Assembly: GCA_947630735.1 (NCBI GenBank)
Contig: CANRIR010000022.1
Span: 1-34,308 of the forward strand
DNA: 34,308 nucleotides
Direction of reading: 5' to 3'
Source: an uncultured Marvinbryantia sp.
GTDB lineage: Bacteria; Bacillota; Clostridia; Lachnospirales; Lachnospiraceae
In this document: piece by piece, positions 17,681 to 24,362 of the stretch
Layout: every line of letters starts with the position of its first letter
How positions within the stretch are numbered: the stretch's first letter is position 1
The notes under the pieces: model-generated
Databases searched by the model: none
Told to the model about the DNA's origin: nothing
The model's input: the letters and a program-made list of their open reading frames with translations, nothing else
Translations under genes and position numbers: made by a program

Positions 17681-18442
17681 ATGAAGAGACGAAAAAACAA
17701 CCGCGGCGGTTTTACCCTGGTGGAGATCATCGTTACGTTTGCGCTGACCGCCCTCTTTATCAGTTCGGCCACGCTGGTGCTCAGCACCTTTCTGAAAAGT
17801 CACGCAGTGGCGAGCGCGGTGGCGACGGAGCAGAATGTGGCTTCGGTGATCATGGAGACGATCACGGGCGAGCTGAGCGCCGCGAGATATTCGAAGGAAC
17901 AAACGTTTGGAAATGCGGGCCTGCAAGCCGCAGTGGATGATGAAAGCATATCCGGTCCGGGGGTAGATATTTTTCCGCAGGCAATGTTAGAAGGAAAGAC
18001 GGAGGAAGAGACGAAGGCATACGGCGATTGCAAGATCATGATCGATAACACTAAGGGATCGTCGGAAGTGTGGTATATCAGCGGAGAGAGCGGCAACGTA
18101 GTGCGTATGTATCTGAAAGAAAAAGACGGTGCAAACTATCTGGCGATGGATTATTATGTGAAGCCGGAAGGGAAGGAAGCGCCGGAGGAGACACCCTGGT
18201 CTATGACGCCCTGGCAGCTCGGCGAGAGTGTGTACCACAGATGTTCCATTAAGACGTTTCAGGTAACCAGAGATGAGCCGGCGGATGCGGCGGAACACAA
18301 TTCCAGCCTGACGGTCAGACTGGTGCTGCAGAACGCGCTGGCGGGCGAAGACAATACATATACGATGGAACGGTCCCTGGACTGCTACAACCTGGCGCCA
18401 AAAGAAATTATGGTATATCCAGAGCCGGTGAGCGAACCCTAG
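17681..18442 (+). CDS. PilW/GspJ-like minor pilin
   Basis: The 253-residue product starts MKRRKNNRGG, with prepilin cleavage after G10 and mature FTLVEIIVTFALTALFISSA, including Glu at +5 (E15). The following 215 residues are a soluble beta-rich-looking domain with no further membrane segment. Size and N-terminus fit GspJ/PilW minor pilins. GGGAGG lies 4 bases before the ATG. It is the last of the four pilin-like genes. The cardiolipin synthase gene follows after 64 bases with no visible terminator, so read-through is possible. Confidence 0.8.
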   Translation: MKRRKNNRGGFTLVEIIVTFALTALFISSATLVLSTFLKSHAVASAVATEQNVASVIMETITGELSAARYSKEQTFGNAGLQAAVDDESISGPGVDIFPQAMLEGKTEEETKAYGDCKIMIDNTKGSSEVWYISGESGNVVRMYLKEKDGANYLAMDYYVKPEGKEAPEETPWSMTPWQLGESVYHRCSIKTFQVTRDEPADAAEHNSSLTVRLVLQNALAGEDNTYTMERSLDCYNLAPKEIMVYPEPVSEP

Positions 18443-18506
18443 GAGAAACCTCAAAAAGCGGCAGGATGTGACAAGGAATATAAAACAGGAACGGAGGACA
18501 GCAGCT

Positions 18507-20111
18507 ATGTCACAGGATGTACAAAATAGCGATCAGCTTTATTTGCTGAAAGAAGGAAAGAAGGGACTTTTGCGGATCGTATTCAGCAGGGCGGGAACCA
18601 TGATCGTGCTGATCGTTTTGCAGGTCGCTCTTTTCCTGTCGTTTTATAACTGGTTTTCCGAGTACTTCCGATGGTTTTCCGCGGCCCAGGCCATCTTTTC
18701 CATCGGCATGGTATTCTACCTGTTTAACTGCGATATGGACGCCACCGCAAAGCTGACATGGCTGAACCTGATCATGCTGTTTCCAGTGCCCGCCACGATC
18801 ATGCTCTGGTTTACCCAGCACGAGGTGGGCCATCGCAGCGTAAAAGGGCTGCTGGCAAAGCGGATCAGCGAGAGCAGGGATTTCCTTGCGCAGGACGCGG
18901 ATATCCTCTCCGAGCCGGACATCGTGAACTCCGGCACGGACGATCTGAACCGCTATATGAACCGGACCAACCGGTTCCCTATCTATCGGAACACCGAGAC
19001 AACGTATTTCCCGCTGGGCGAGGATATGTTCGAGGCTATGCTCGGCGAATTGAAAAACGCGGAAAAATATATTTACATGGAATACTTCATCATCGAAGAG
19101 GGAAAGATGTGGGGGAGCATCCTGAAGATCCTCGCCGAGAAGGCCAAACAGGGCGTGGACGTGAGGGTTATGTACGACGGCATGTGTGAGATCTCCCTGC
19201 TCACGTCGGACTATCCGAAGCAGATGCAGCAGCTCGGGATCAAGTGCAAGGCATTTTCTCCGGTCATGCCGTTTGTCTCCACGCACTACAATTACCGGGA
19301 CCACCGCAAGATCCTTGTGGTCGATGGGAAGGTGGCCTTCAACGGCGGCGTAAACCTGGCAGATGAATACATCAACCATGTCCAGAAGTTCGGACACTGG
19401 AAGGACACTGCGGTCATGCTGAAGGGCGATGCGGCCGCGAGCTTTGAGCTGATGTTCCTGCAGATGTGGAACATTACCGAGAAGAATCCGGACTGGGGTT
19501 CCTGCGGGACATTTGGAAAGAAAGCCGGAAAAGCGGGCAGGGCAGCCGGAAAGAAGGCCGGCAGTGGCTACGTCATCCCGTACTGTGATTGTCCCCTGGA
19601 CGAGGACAAGGTCGGCGAGATGGTCTACATCGACATTTTAAACCGCGCAAAGAGCTATGTGCATATCATGACGCCCTACCTGATCCTGGACAATGAATTG
19701 GAAATGGCCCTGAAATTCGCGGCCGCGAGAGGCGTGGATGTGACGATGATCCTTCCGGGCGTACCGGATAAAAAGCCGGTGTACGCTCTGGCGAAGTCGC
19801 ATTACAAATCACTGGTCGGCGCGGGGGTAAAGATTTATGAGTACACGCCCGGCTTCGTGCACGCGAAAGTGTTTGTGAGCGACGACGAAAAGGGCGTGGT
19901 CGGCACCATCAACCTGGATTACCGCAGCCTGTACCATCACTTTGAGTGCGCCACCTATCTGTACAAGGCGCCGTGCATTGCCGACATAGAGAAAGACTTC
20001 CAGGCGACCCTTGCCAAGTGCCGTCCGGTGACGGAGGAGAGCATAAAGCACGAGCGCGTTTCCTATAAGGTGACCGGAAAGCTGCTGAAAATTTTCGCGC
20101 CGCTCATGTGA
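18507..20111 (+). CDS. cls: Cardiolipin synthase (two-HKD phospholipase D family)
   Basis: This 534-residue membrane enzyme is expected to join two phosphatidylglycerol molecules into cardiolipin and glycerol. Hydrophobic N-terminal segments lie near residues 29-46, 56-73 and 82-99. The two catalytic HKD motifs are H266-x-K268-x4-D273 (HRKILVVD, followed by NGGVN) and H452-x-K454-x4-D459 (HAKVFVSD). An in-frame GTG exists at 18468, but the ATG at 18507 is preferred because GGAGG lies 9 bases upstream. It follows the pilin genes on the same strand. No functional link is obvious beyond the cell envelope. Length is slightly above the usual 480-510 residues because of the N-terminal extension. 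Confidence 0.9.
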   Translation: MSQDVQNSDQLYLLKEGKKGLLRIVFSRAGTMIVLIVLQVALFLSFYNWFSEYFRWFSAAQAIFSIGMVFYLFNCDMDATAKLTWLNLIMLFPVPATIMLWFTQHEVGHRSVKGLLAKRISESRDFLAQDADILSEPDIVNSGTDDLNRYMNRTNRFPIYRNTETTYFPLGEDMFEAMLGELKNAEKYIYMEYFIIEEGKMWGSILKILAEKAKQGVDVRVMYDGMCEISLLTSDYPKQMQQLGIKCKAFSPVMPFVSTHYNYRDHRKILVVDGKVAFNGGVNLADEYINHVQKFGHWKDTAVMLKGDAAASFELMFLQMWNITEKNPDWGSCGTFGKKAGKAGRAAGKKAGSGYVIPYCDCPLDEDKVGEMVYIDILNRAKSYVHIMTPYLILDNELEMALKFAAARGVDVTMILPGVPDKKPVYALAKSHYKSLVGAGVKIYEYTPGFVHAKVFVSDDEKGVVGTINLDYRSLYHHFECATYLYKAPCIADIEKDFQATLAKCRPVTEESIKHERVSYKVTGKLLKIFAPLM

Positions 20112-20166
20112 TAAGATAAACTGATTTCATAGAACGAAATGTTTTTGATGAGATGGGGACGCCTAC

Positions 20167-20433
20167 ATGAATGAGAAATCTGAGATTATTTTTATGCAGG
20201 TCCGGCTTCTCCGCCTTGCTTCGGAGGAGTGGAACATATCTATCCCGGAGGCAGCTGATCTGTTTGAGCGGTATGCTGTTTTCAGCTTTATAGAAGATTG
20301 TTACGGTGTTTTCCATATGGAAGGCGACCAGGCGGTGTTTGATGAAATTAAAACGCTGTTAAAAAACAAGGGGGTGGATATACATGCTGCAGTTATCAGA
20401 AGGGATGCTCCTGTATCACGGGAGCTACTGTGA
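20167..20433 (+). CDS. DUF3791-type small protein (first copy)
   Basis: An 88-residue soluble protein that I recognise as DUF3791-like from the pattern of a helical N-terminus, an LFERYAVFSFIEDCYGVFH-type centre and a short C-terminal helix. No function is established for this family. A GGGGA sequence lies 9 bases before the ATG. Its last 50 bases overlap the start of the DUF3990 gene in another frame, implying coupled translation. It could be an antidote or partner of the DUF3990 protein; that is inference from gene pairing only. Base composition is clearly more AT-rich than the flanking cls and thrS genes. Confidence 0.75.
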   Translation: MNEKSEIIFMQVRLLRLASEEWNISIPEAADLFERYAVFSFIEDCYGVFHMEGDQAVFDEIKTLLKNKGVDIHAAVIRRDAPVSRELL

Positions 20434-20950
20434 AGTAAAAACCCCAAATCTGGCAAAATGTGCAGATCGTAAGGACTTCGGAAGAGGATTTTATCTGACT
20501 TCGTCGAAAGAACAGGCAGAAAATTTTATCCAAACATCTCTGAAAAAAGCGAAAGCACAGGGAATCATTGAGGAATCACAGAAATATGGTGTGATCTCCG
20601 TTTTTTCTTATCATCCGGTTTCGGAAATCGCTGAATATCTGTATCAGGATGCGGATGCCGATTGGCTGCATTGTGTAGTCGGTCACAGAAAAGAAGGCAC
20701 ATTTCCGGCTGTTGTTGAGAACATGAAAAAATATGATGTGATAGCCGGAAAGATCGCAAATGATGCTACAAATGTTACTATCTTGACGTATTTGGTTGGA
20801 GCTTACGGCACAGTTGGAAGTGAGGACGCAGACCGTTTTTGTATAGGAAGATTGATCCCGGAACGATTAAGAGACCAGTTTTGCTTCAGAACAGCAAAAA
20901 GTTTGCAGTGTCTGTCATTTGAAGGAAGTGAACGGATATGGAAAAATTAA
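20384..20950 (+). CDS. DUF3990-type protein, ADP-ribosyltransferase-like fold
   Basis: The 188-residue product has LYHGS (H12) and, 20 residues later, DFGRGFYLT (Y37). This order matches the first two conserved positions of H-Y-E type ADP-ribosyltransferases, to which DUF3990 is related. I cannot place the third catalytic residue with certainty. The ATG at 20384 has AAGGGGGTG about 8 bases upstream, inside the preceding DUF3791 gene. The last 13 bases overlap the second DUF3791 start. No signal peptide is visible, so it probably acts in the cytoplasm. A toxin or target-modifying enzyme paired with flanking DUF3791 proteins is a reasonable hypothesis, not an established role. Confidence 0.78.
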   Translation: MLQLSEGMLLYHGSYCEVKTPNLAKCADRKDFGRGFYLTSSKEQAENFIQTSLKKAKAQGIIEESQKYGVISVFSYHPVSEIAEYLYQDADADWLHCVVGHRKEGTFPAVVENMKKYDVIAGKIANDATNVTILTYLVGAYGTVGSEDADRFCIGRLIPERLRDQFCFRTAKSLQCLSFEGSERIWKN

Positions 20951-21177
20951 GGGATGTTACAGAAGAACAAAAAAAATTTGCCATTGACGCAATGGTCACA
21001 CTGGTAGTGGAGGAACTGGCAAGGGATTCTCTTCTTGCGCCAGCTGTGGTTTTAAAAGATTTTATAACATCAAAAACAGGTATCTTGCTTTATGATGAAT
21101 CCTCGAAACTTTGGTGGAATGGGCCGTCTTATATAGCGGATATGTATAGGGATGAGCATCAATGGGCAGGAGCGTAG
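20938..21177 (+). CDS. DUF3791-type small protein (second copy)
   Basis: A 79-residue soluble protein related in pattern to the first DUF3791 gene of this cluster: a helical N-terminus (EEQKKFAIDAMVTLVVEEL), then a central strand-helix unit ending LLYDESSKLWWNGPSYIADMY. The ATG overlaps the end of the DUF3990 gene by 13 bases, with GGAAG about 10 bases upstream, so the three genes form one translational unit. The two DUF3791 copies are diverged from each other, which argues against a recent duplication. Function unknown. Confidence 0.72.
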   Translation: MEKLRDVTEEQKKFAIDAMVTLVVEELARDSLLAPAVVLKDFITSKTGILLYDESSKLWWNGPSYIADMYRDEHQWAGA

Positions 21178-21272
21178 AAGAAAACCGAAGGTAAAGCGGA
21201 TCACAATGGGGCAGAATCAGGGGATTACGAAATTGATCCTGCGGGAAAGAAAGGAATATTCTATTTACAACG

Positions 21273-21322
21273 ATTTTCGGCACCGATGCAAGGTATCTGA
21301 AACCAGCACCGGTGCCGAAAAT
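21273..21322. repeat. Long inverted repeat between the DUF3791 triplet and the SEC-C gene
   Basis: ATTTTCGGCACCG at 21273-21285 is exactly complementary to CGGTGCCGAAAAT at 21310-21322. The 24-base interior also has TGC/GCA and GGT/ACC pairs around an ATCTGAA loop, so a nearly continuous hairpin of about 50 bases is possible. There is no T-run on either side, so it does not look like an ordinary terminator. The rest of the 329-base gap 21178-21506 contains only the promoter of the next gene. Confidence 0.7.
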
Positions 21323-21424
21323 ATAAAGGGGAGGATAAGTATTAAAAATTTATCTTTGGTATGTTCCTAGTATGGCCCGGTTTTTGGTTTCTATACACTT
21401 TCCATTCACTTTTCTGAAAAATAT

Positions 21425-21453
21425 TTGAAAAATCCTGCGAAGTGGTATATACT
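21425..21453 (+). promoter_or_regulatory. Promoter of the SEC-C/YdcF pair
   Basis: TTGAAA at 21425-21430 and TATACT at 21448-21453 are separated by 17 bases, close to the sigma-A consensus. The SEC-C start codon is 53 bases further down. Confidence 0.8.
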
Positions 21454-21506
21454 ATGGACATACGTGCTCCTGCACGGCAATACGATCAAACAAAGGTGGT
21501 ATACAG

Positions 21507-22007
21507 ATGGCTATATTACAGGAATGGAGAGACATTGCATACTCTCAGGAAACAGAAAAACGGCAGCTTCAGAAATTCTGGACAGAGTATTTCCAGATTG
21601 AAAAAGGCATTTACGAGCAGCTTCTCGCGGATCCAGATACAGAGGTAAAGGGGACTGTGAAGGAGCTCGCGGAAAAATATAATGTACCGGTGTTAACAAT
21701 GGCGGGCTTTTTGGACGGCATCGATGAGAGCTTGAAAGTGCCGAATCCTATCGAGGAGATGGACGAAAACACAGAGGTCAGCCTGGCGTTCGATAAAGAA
21801 AAGCTCTACAAGAACATGGTGGACGCAAAGGCGGAATGGCTGTACGAGCTCCCTGCCTGGAAAGAGATCTTTTCGGAGGAAAAGCTGAAAGAGCTCTACA
21901 AAGAAGCGAAAAAAGCAAATACGATCGTGAAGGGGCCGAAGATCGGCAGAAATGATCCGTGCCCCTGCGGGAGCGGCAAAAAATATAAAAAATGCTGCGG
22001 AAGATAA
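21507..22007 (+). CDS. SEC-C metal-binding motif protein
   Basis: This 166-residue soluble protein ends with a SEC-C motif, [17 protein letters not shown], with C152, C154, C163 and C164 as zinc ligands like the C-terminal tail of SecA. The preceding 145 residues are helical and charged. Residues around 50-75 ([23 protein letters not shown]) look helix-turn-helix-like, but I cannot assign a DNA-binding family. AAAGGTGG about 7 bases before the ATG supports the start. The YdcF-like gene starts two bases after its stop. Role unknown; SEC-C tails usually mediate protein or ribosome contacts. Confidence 0.85.
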   Translation: MAILQEWRDIAYSQETEKRQLQKFWTEYFQIEKGIYEQLLADPDTEVKGTVKELAEKYNVPVLTMAGFLDGIDESLKVPNPIEEMDENTEVSLAFDKEKLYKNMVDAKAEWLYELPAWKEIFSEEKLKELYKEAKKANTIVKGPKIGRNDPCPCGSGKKYKKCCGR

Positions 22008-22009
22008 AG

Positions 22010-22768
22010 ATGTATGATGGAATGATCGCCCTGGGGATCCTCTGTCTTCTCTATCTGGCAGTGCTGCTGTCAAAGAGGGTGGACTTTGCGTTCATCTGGC
22101 TTGTCATCGGCGGTTTTCTGCTGGCGGCAGGCGGATATTGGCGCCAGCGTGCGCTGCATCCCGAAGGGTTCCGGCTGCCGGGGGTTTTGACGGTTCCGCT
22201 GGCTGTGTTCGCCGCGGTCGGCCTTGCCGTGTTTGTGACAGTCGAGGGAATGATCCTAAAAGAAATGCTGGTGAAACCGCAGGCGGATCTGGATGTGCTG
22301 ATCATCCTGGGGGCACAGGTGAGAGGAGAGCGACCCAGCCTTGCGCTGTGGCGTCGCCTGGAGGCGGCGGAGGATTATCTGAAAGAAAATCCGCGCACCC
22401 TGGCGGTGCTTTCGGGAGGACAGGGAGACGGGGAAGACATCACGGAAGCGGAGTGCATGCGCCGGTACCTGACGGCGCACGGTGTGGGAGAAGAACGACT
22501 GATCCTGGAAGACCGGTCCACCACCACTTTGGAAAATCTTCTGTTCAGCCGGGAAAAGATCGCGCAGATAAACGGGGACGGCTGGCACCAGAAAACGGGG
22601 CTGCTGTCCAACAATTTCCACATCTTCCGCGCGCGCCTGCTGGCGCAGAAATGCGGTTATACAGATGTGCAGGGCGTGCCCGCAAAGTCGGACTGGAGGC
22701 TGCAGGTACACTATCTGGTGCGGGAATTTTTCGCGCTGGGAAAAGAAAAGATTTCGGGACATATATAG
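22010..22768 (+). CDS. YdcF/ElyC/SanA family (DUF218) membrane protein
   Basis: The 252-residue product has three hydrophobic segments near residues 5-20, 27-43 and 59-77, followed by a DUF218 domain from about residue 93 (DLDVLIILGAQV, later LSGGQGDGE, EDRSTTTLENLLFS and LLSNNFHIFRA). These are the conserved strands of the YdcF/SanA/ElyC family, linked in other bacteria to envelope polysaccharide or peptidoglycan metabolism, though the exact reaction is not settled. I chose the ATG at 22010, two bases after the SEC-C stop and with GGAAG 6 bases upstream, over the in-frame ATG at 21992, which has no ribosome binding site. Two hairpin terminators follow. Confidence 0.88.
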   Translation: MYDGMIALGILCLLYLAVLLSKRVDFAFIWLVIGGFLLAAGGYWRQRALHPEGFRLPGVLTVPLAVFAAVGLAVFVTVEGMILKEMLVKPQADLDVLIILGAQVRGERPSLALWRRLEAAEDYLKENPRTLAVLSGGQGDGEDITEAECMRRYLTAHGVGEERLILEDRSTTTLENLLFSREKIAQINGDGWHQKTGLLSNNFHIFRARLLAQKCGYTDVQGVPAKSDWRLQVHYLVREFFALGKEKISGHI

Positions 22769-22774
22769 AAGATC

Positions 22775-22804
22775 AAAAAAAGGGCTGCCGCGGCAGCCCC
22801 TTTC
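22775..22804. terminator. Bidirectional terminator between ydcF-like gene and the minus-strand gene
   Basis: The perfect dyad GGGCTGCCG/CGGCAGCCC is preceded by seven A and followed by CTTTCT. The A-run gives a strong U-tract for transcripts arriving from the minus-strand gene. On the plus strand the T-run is weaker. Confidence 0.85.
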
Positions 22805-22808
22805 TGTT

Positions 22809-22832
22809 AGTCCGCCTTGAACGGACTTTTTT
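22809..22832 (+). terminator. Second plus-strand terminator
   Basis: AGTCCG and CGGACT form a 6-base stem with a 7-base loop, followed directly by six T. It lies 5 bases after the previous hairpin and would back it up for the plus-strand operon. Confidence 0.75.
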
Positions 22833-22842
22833 GTTCTCAGGA

Positions 22843-24042
22843 TCAGAGTATAGAATCCGGATAGTGTCTCACTTCAATTCCAGATACCAGATCCTCGTCT
22901 GTGTAGACCAGGATGCTGATGGATTCATTGTACTCATCCTTGCCGTTGATGTTGTAATATACATAGGTGTCGTTGCTGTCGTCCTTCGTGTAGTCCACAT
23001 CTTTCAGGGCGGCTTCCAGCTCTGCAGTGGTCATGCCGGTGGCGGCGCCGCCGGGAAGCACTACCGGAAGGTCGGTGTCATACCGGTTGCCCTCGATGGT
23101 CGTCACGAAGCAGTTTTCGATGGTGGTCGCGTTGGGATTGTAGTTGTGTGCCAGCGTGCTGAATTCCTGATTGTCTTTCATCATATAGAGCCAGCCGGAA
23201 TCATATCCTGCCACGACGCTGTCGGATTCGTTTTCTTTTAAAGTCCAGCCGTTCTCCAGGAATGCGGACACGGGAGCCGGAAGCTGGTACAGGTCGCCCG
23301 CAAATTCCACTACAAAGGAGAGCGGATCGTCGCCCAGCTCTGTGGGAGCCACGTAGGCCAGCACTTCCTCGGTGGGATCACCGCTCACTTGTGCGGCGGC
23401 TGCGGCGTTTGCCTCTTCGTCGTAGGTGAAGTTCCGGACGTCAAATTCATCCAGCACACCGGTCTCGGCGTCGATATAAAAATCCCAGTCCTGATAGAAA
23501 TCATATTCATAGGAAAGCTTGGTGTAGAGGTCACTCTCGTAGAGGTCGCTCGGCTCGCCGTATGCGGCCTTCACATCGTCCAGCGTGGAGGTTCCGTAGG
23601 CAATGCCCTTCGGGAACTCGATGATGGTCTCCGGCGCATCTTGAAAATAGAAGGAATCGATGGACATACCGCCTATCGTACACTCGGAATAAGGCACTGT
23701 GTTGATGCCGGTGTTGAGCAGATTCACATAGGCCTGGAGATCTCCTTTGTAAAACAGTTCGCCGGTGTAAGAGTTGGGCGCGATCTCCAGATCCTCATCT
23801 CCGTCGTACTCCCAGCCAAGGGCGAGAAAATCGTCAAAAGACATGGGGAATGTATAGAGAACGCCGTCCAGCTTTAACTGGAAATCATAAATGTCATCCG
23901 ATATGGCATCTCCTGCCTCTGAGGCGGCTTCGGTCGCTGCTTCTGTGGTTGTCTCGGATTCTGCTTCCGCGCCTGCGGTGATGCCGTAAGCGGAGAAGAC
24001 CATGGCGCATGCCAACAGGCCTGATAAAATCTTTTTCTTCAT
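22843..24042 (-). CDS. Exported protein with two related domains, function unknown
   Basis: This 399-residue protein has a Sec signal peptide (MKKK, hydrophobic to about 20, likely cleavage after A25 or A27), then a Thr/Glu/Ala-rich linker to about residue 50. Two domains follow (about 50-225 and 235-399) that start alike: a strand with LDGVLYTFPMSFDDFLALGW in the first and FAGDLYQLPAPVSAFLENGW in the second, each followed by an acidic stretch and an N-x-(T/P)-x-EC/ENC segment. This points to an internal duplication. It is very acidic and looks extracellular; C12 is too early and poorly placed for a lipobox. The start is fixed by AAAGGAGG 6 bases upstream of ATG; the longer open frame upstream lacks this. 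I do not recognise the family. Confidence 0.85.
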   Translation of the reverse strand: MKKKILSGLLACAMVFSAYGITAGAEAESETTTEAATEAASEAGDAISDDIYDFQLKLDGVLYTFPMSFDDFLALGWEYDGDEDLEIAPNSYTGELFYKGDLQAYVNLLNTGINTVPYSECTIGGMSIDSFYFQDAPETIIEFPKGIAYGTSTLDDVKAAYGEPSDLYESDLYTKLSYEYDFYQDWDFYIDAETGVLDEFDVRNFTYDEEANAAAAAQVSGDPTEEVLAYVAPTELGDDPLSFVVEFAGDLYQLPAPVSAFLENGWTLKENESDSVVAGYDSGWLYMMKDNQEFSTLAHNYNPNATTIENCFVTTIEGNRYDTDLPVVLPGGAATGMTTAELEAALKDVDYTKDDSNDTYVYYNINGKDEYNESISILVYTDEDLVSGIEVRHYPDSIL

Positions 24043-24081
24043 ATTATCCTCCTTTGATATAGATGTTATGGTATTGTATGG

Positions 24082-24129
24082 CATGATCTGCACAGCATGG
24101 CGGATCATGAGGCACGGCGCGCCGCCGTG
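24082..24129 (-). promoter_or_regulatory. Structured 5' leader of the exported-protein gene
   Basis: Two hairpins lie between the promoter and start codon of the minus-strand gene: CATGATC/GATCATG (arms 24082-24088 and 24103-24109) and CACGGCG/CGCCGTG (arms 24113-24119 and 24123-24129, three-base loop). Neither is followed by a U-run in the direction of transcription. They may control translation or stability. No known riboswitch was recognised. Confidence 0.45.
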
Positions 24130-24160
24130 AATCGCACGGTCATGGTGCGCGTGTGCCCTC

Positions 24161-24169
24161 ATTGTAACA
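24161..24169 (-). promoter_or_regulatory. Extended -10 promoter of the exported-protein gene
   Basis: Read on the minus strand this is TGTTACAAT, a TGnTACAAT extended -10 element. The -35 region is poor (TTTCCC at the right spacing), as often seen with extended -10 promoters. It would give a leader of about 115 bases. Confidence 0.5.
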
Positions 24170-24189
24170 CAAAAAATTGTCGTGGGAAA

Positions 24190-24232
24190 GCACAATTTCG
24201 CGGGATGGAAAATATTTTCCTGAAAATTGTGC
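24190..24232. repeat. Nested palindrome in the divergent intergenic region
   Basis: GCACAATTT (24190-24198) is complementary to AAATTGTGC (24224-24232). Between them GGAAAATATTTTCC (24207-24220) is a perfect 14-base palindrome. It lies about 20 bases upstream of the minus-strand -10 and about 95 bases upstream of the thrS -35, so it could be an operator for either gene. Confidence 0.7.
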
Positions 24233-24242
24233 GGTCCTGGCG

Positions 24243-24315
24243 GAAACAGACGGATATCTGACAGAAACAGGCGGATATCCGGCAGAAACAGACGGATATC
24301 CGGCAGAGACAGGCG
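24243..24315. repeat. 21-bp tandem repeat array with palindromic cores
   Basis: Three consecutive 21-base units start at 24243, 24264 and 24285, with a degenerate fourth at 24306. Each has the form gaaacaRRCGGATATCYGRCA. The core CGGATATCCG is a perfect palindrome in units two and three and CGGATATCTG in unit one. Cores repeat every 21 bases, two helical turns, so they would face the same side of the DNA. The array ends 12 bases before the thrS -35 box. It has no unique spacers, so it is not a CRISPR. Confidence 0.85.
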
Positions 24316-24326
24316 AAAGTTTGGTG

Positions 24327-24356
24327 TTGACAAACAGGCTGCGGCCGCGTTATTAT
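24327..24356 (+). promoter_or_regulatory. thrS promoter
   Basis: TTGACA at 24327-24332 and TATTAT at 24351-24356 are spaced by 18 bases. Transcription from here would produce the T-box leader. Confidence 0.85.
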
Positions 24357-24362
24357 CATGTA

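Noticed and set aside
20131-20153. Weak hairpin ATTTC/GAAAT followed by GTTTTT after cls
   Set aside because: Only five A/T-rich pairs; too weak to call a terminator.
21152-21370. 72-codon open frame overlapping the second DUF3791 gene
   Set aside because: No ribosome binding site, runs through the long hairpin, and the translation resembles no family.
23980-24042. Lipobox (LLAC) in the exported minus-strand protein
   Set aside because: The Cys is only 12 residues from the start with a too-short hydrophobic stretch before it, and a good AGA-type signal peptidase I site follows.
24243-24315. Possible CRISPR array
   Set aside because: Units are directly adjacent with no unique spacers and only 21 bases long; no cas gene is present.
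24043-24333. N-terminal extension of the minus-strand exported protein, including LPDIRLF repeats
   Set aside because: The ATG at 24042 has a perfect AAAGGAGG and starts a signal peptide; the repeats are the translation of the intergenic 21-bp DNA array, and the promoter lies inside the extension.
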